DNA of 64,000 bases from the NCBI RefSeq assembly GCF_027595985.1, contig NC_073302.1:399635310-399699309 (forward strand). The letters run 5' to 3'. Positions within the stretch are counted from its first letter, which is position 1. Each line of letters begins with the position of its first letter. The position numbers and the translations under genes are program-made. Positions 62,419 through 64,000 of this stretch are shown one piece after another. The stretch comes from Sorex araneus. Taxonomy: Eukaryota; Chordata; Mammalia; Eulipotyphla; Soricidae. The notes beneath the pieces are model-generated. The model was not told where the DNA came from, did no database searches, and worked only from the letters and a program-made list of their open reading frames with translations.

Positions 62419-63794
62419 GTTAATATAAAATTGTAACATAAATAGTCTACTGTTTTTAGAAGCAAAAATAATGCAAAAATTAAAGATTGTACTATAAAAA
62501 TACAATGAGGAAAAATCTGAGGAACATTTGTATTAGTGGAACTGGTAAATAATGTGTACATTCCAACAACCAAATATATAATGAAAACACCAAATCTCTA
62601 AAAGGTAAAGAAAGGATAACATAAGTCCTCTAACAGAAAAAGCAAAACACAGAAAATGACAATAAGCAAATTAAACACTTTCACTAACATTGAAAATCAA
62701 ATTGAAGACTTACTAATAAGTTAATCTTTTTTTCTTAATGTGAGACTATTTATTCTGGACTAACAAAGATCCTAACAAAAGGCAGTCTCATAAACTACTG
62801 TTAGTAGCAAGGTAAACTGATATCATCTTTTTTTAAAACACAGTCTAGCAATCTGGAAGACTTTATGAATTACACGTGAAATGAACTAAATATGGGGCAT
62901 GAACCATACTTCTAGTAGTACTGTTTGAAATGATGCAGTATCAAAGACATACTAATAGGTCTTTATATAAAAGGTTTTCCTAACTTCATATTATTTAAAA
63001 TAATCTACCAATAGAGCTTCGCTCACAAATTAACTACACTCATTCTGAGAATTTTCAAAGATACTAGGCACAAAATTTGATTGTTCTATGGCATCTATAA
63101 AAATAATTTGCTGCCTCATGTTTAAATAATGCACAATCTGCTTTGCAAATATGCCAAATGTGAAGCAAACCACAGGTACTTTGGTCAGTATCCCTCAAAA
63201 TTTTACATCCTCAGTCAATTCTCTCTAAATAACACTATATATTAAAATGCAATTCCAAGCAAAACACCAACAGAATTTCTGTTTTAATTGGAATGAGGAG
63301 AAGTAAGTTTGGTCTCAAGTTTATGGGGAAGAACAAGGTATAACTACACTGAAATTTACGTAAACAGTGTACAGGATCGTTGTACCTTTTGATACTACTG
63401 ATAAAATTAATCTTACAAAGAAAAGAAATGTGACTGACAAAAATTATGACACTAATGCAATAATTACAAACAACAATAGTAGCAGTATTTATTTGGCATC
63501 CACTATAACCATGAAACATTGCAATTCACATTGATGTCACTATTCCTGAATCCTAGTCAGGATTATACATTCATTTTAGGATGAAAAAAAGTTAGAGAGG
63601 GTTAGTAATTTAGTCAGTGAAAGTGATCTGAGAAAGGAATGGACACTCTCAATAGGAAATTCATGGTTGTTTTGAAGCAATCTACTTACTGATAGCATTT
63701 GGAAGTCACAGAGGAATAGGGTTTTTTAAAAAAATGTTTTAAATCAAGAGTTGATCAAATAAATAGAATACACTTAAGATTCCCACCCAACTCA

Positions 63795-63949
63795 CACCCC
63801 GAGATGCACAGGGGTCCCTCCTGGCTCTGCACTAAGGAAATTACTCCTGGCAGTGCTCAGGGGACCATGTGGGATGCTGGGAAATTAACCTGGGCTGGCA
63901 GCATGCCAGGCAAATGCGCTACCCGCTGTGCTATTGCTCCACCAGCCCA
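63795..63949 (-). mobile_element. Type A shrew SINE
   Basis: Reverse copy lacking its T-rich tail: CCCCGAGATGCACAGGGGTC, GGACCATGTGGGATGCTGG, TACCCGCTGTGCTATTGCTC. Confidence 0.88.
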
Positions 63950-64000
63950 AAATGTTTTCTTTTGTATACACTAAAAAATTTTCATCACAAGAAAAAAAAA

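Overview
This is a vertebrate nuclear window, very probably from a shrew (Soricidae, Sorex-like). About 40 copies of tRNA-derived SINEs share a head (GGGGCTGGAGCGATAGCACAG...) and a B-box (GGGTTCGATTCC) that I associate with shrew SOR-type SINEs, and L1 3' ends are common on both strands. The DNA is AT-rich and intron-like, and I see no bacterial, viral or organellar genes. The species call rests on memory of the repeat family, not on a search.

One protein-coding gene can be supported: GNAI1, the inhibitory G-protein alpha-i1 subunit, on the minus strand. Coding exons 4 to 8 lie at 57092-56935, 52859-52731, 43229-43100, 41819-41666 and 37835-37645. They join in frame and cover residues 102-354, ending with the pertussis-toxin cysteine four residues from the C-terminus. 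Exons 1-3 (N-terminal myristoylation site, P-loop, most of the helical domain) must lie beyond position 64000. The 3' UTR runs down from 37644, probably to about 35,815.

Layout. 1 to about 35,800 is intergenic DNA downstream of GNAI1, dense in SINEs, with several short 5'-truncated L1 insertions that still show target-site duplications, older L1 blocks (notably about 26,600-31,350) and an MLT1-like LTR at about 18,240-18,690. 35,815-37,644 is the 3' UTR, free of recognisable insertions. 37,836-64,000 holds introns 7, 6, 5, 4 and the 3' part of intron 3.

The most notable points are: a GC-AG intron (intron 6); a 276-bp direct duplication of intron 3 flanking an LTR-like element 44 bp from exon 4, with a second, oppositely oriented copy of the element in intron 5; a 120-bp duplication in intron 5 that captured the start of a SINE and carries a 30-bp palindrome at its junction; two SINE families sharing a head but having different tails, one with an insertion-bearing subfamily; and a tRNA-Ala-like, ID-like element. 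I found no novel gene system. The unusual material is retroelement biology and genome rearrangement around a conserved signalling gene.
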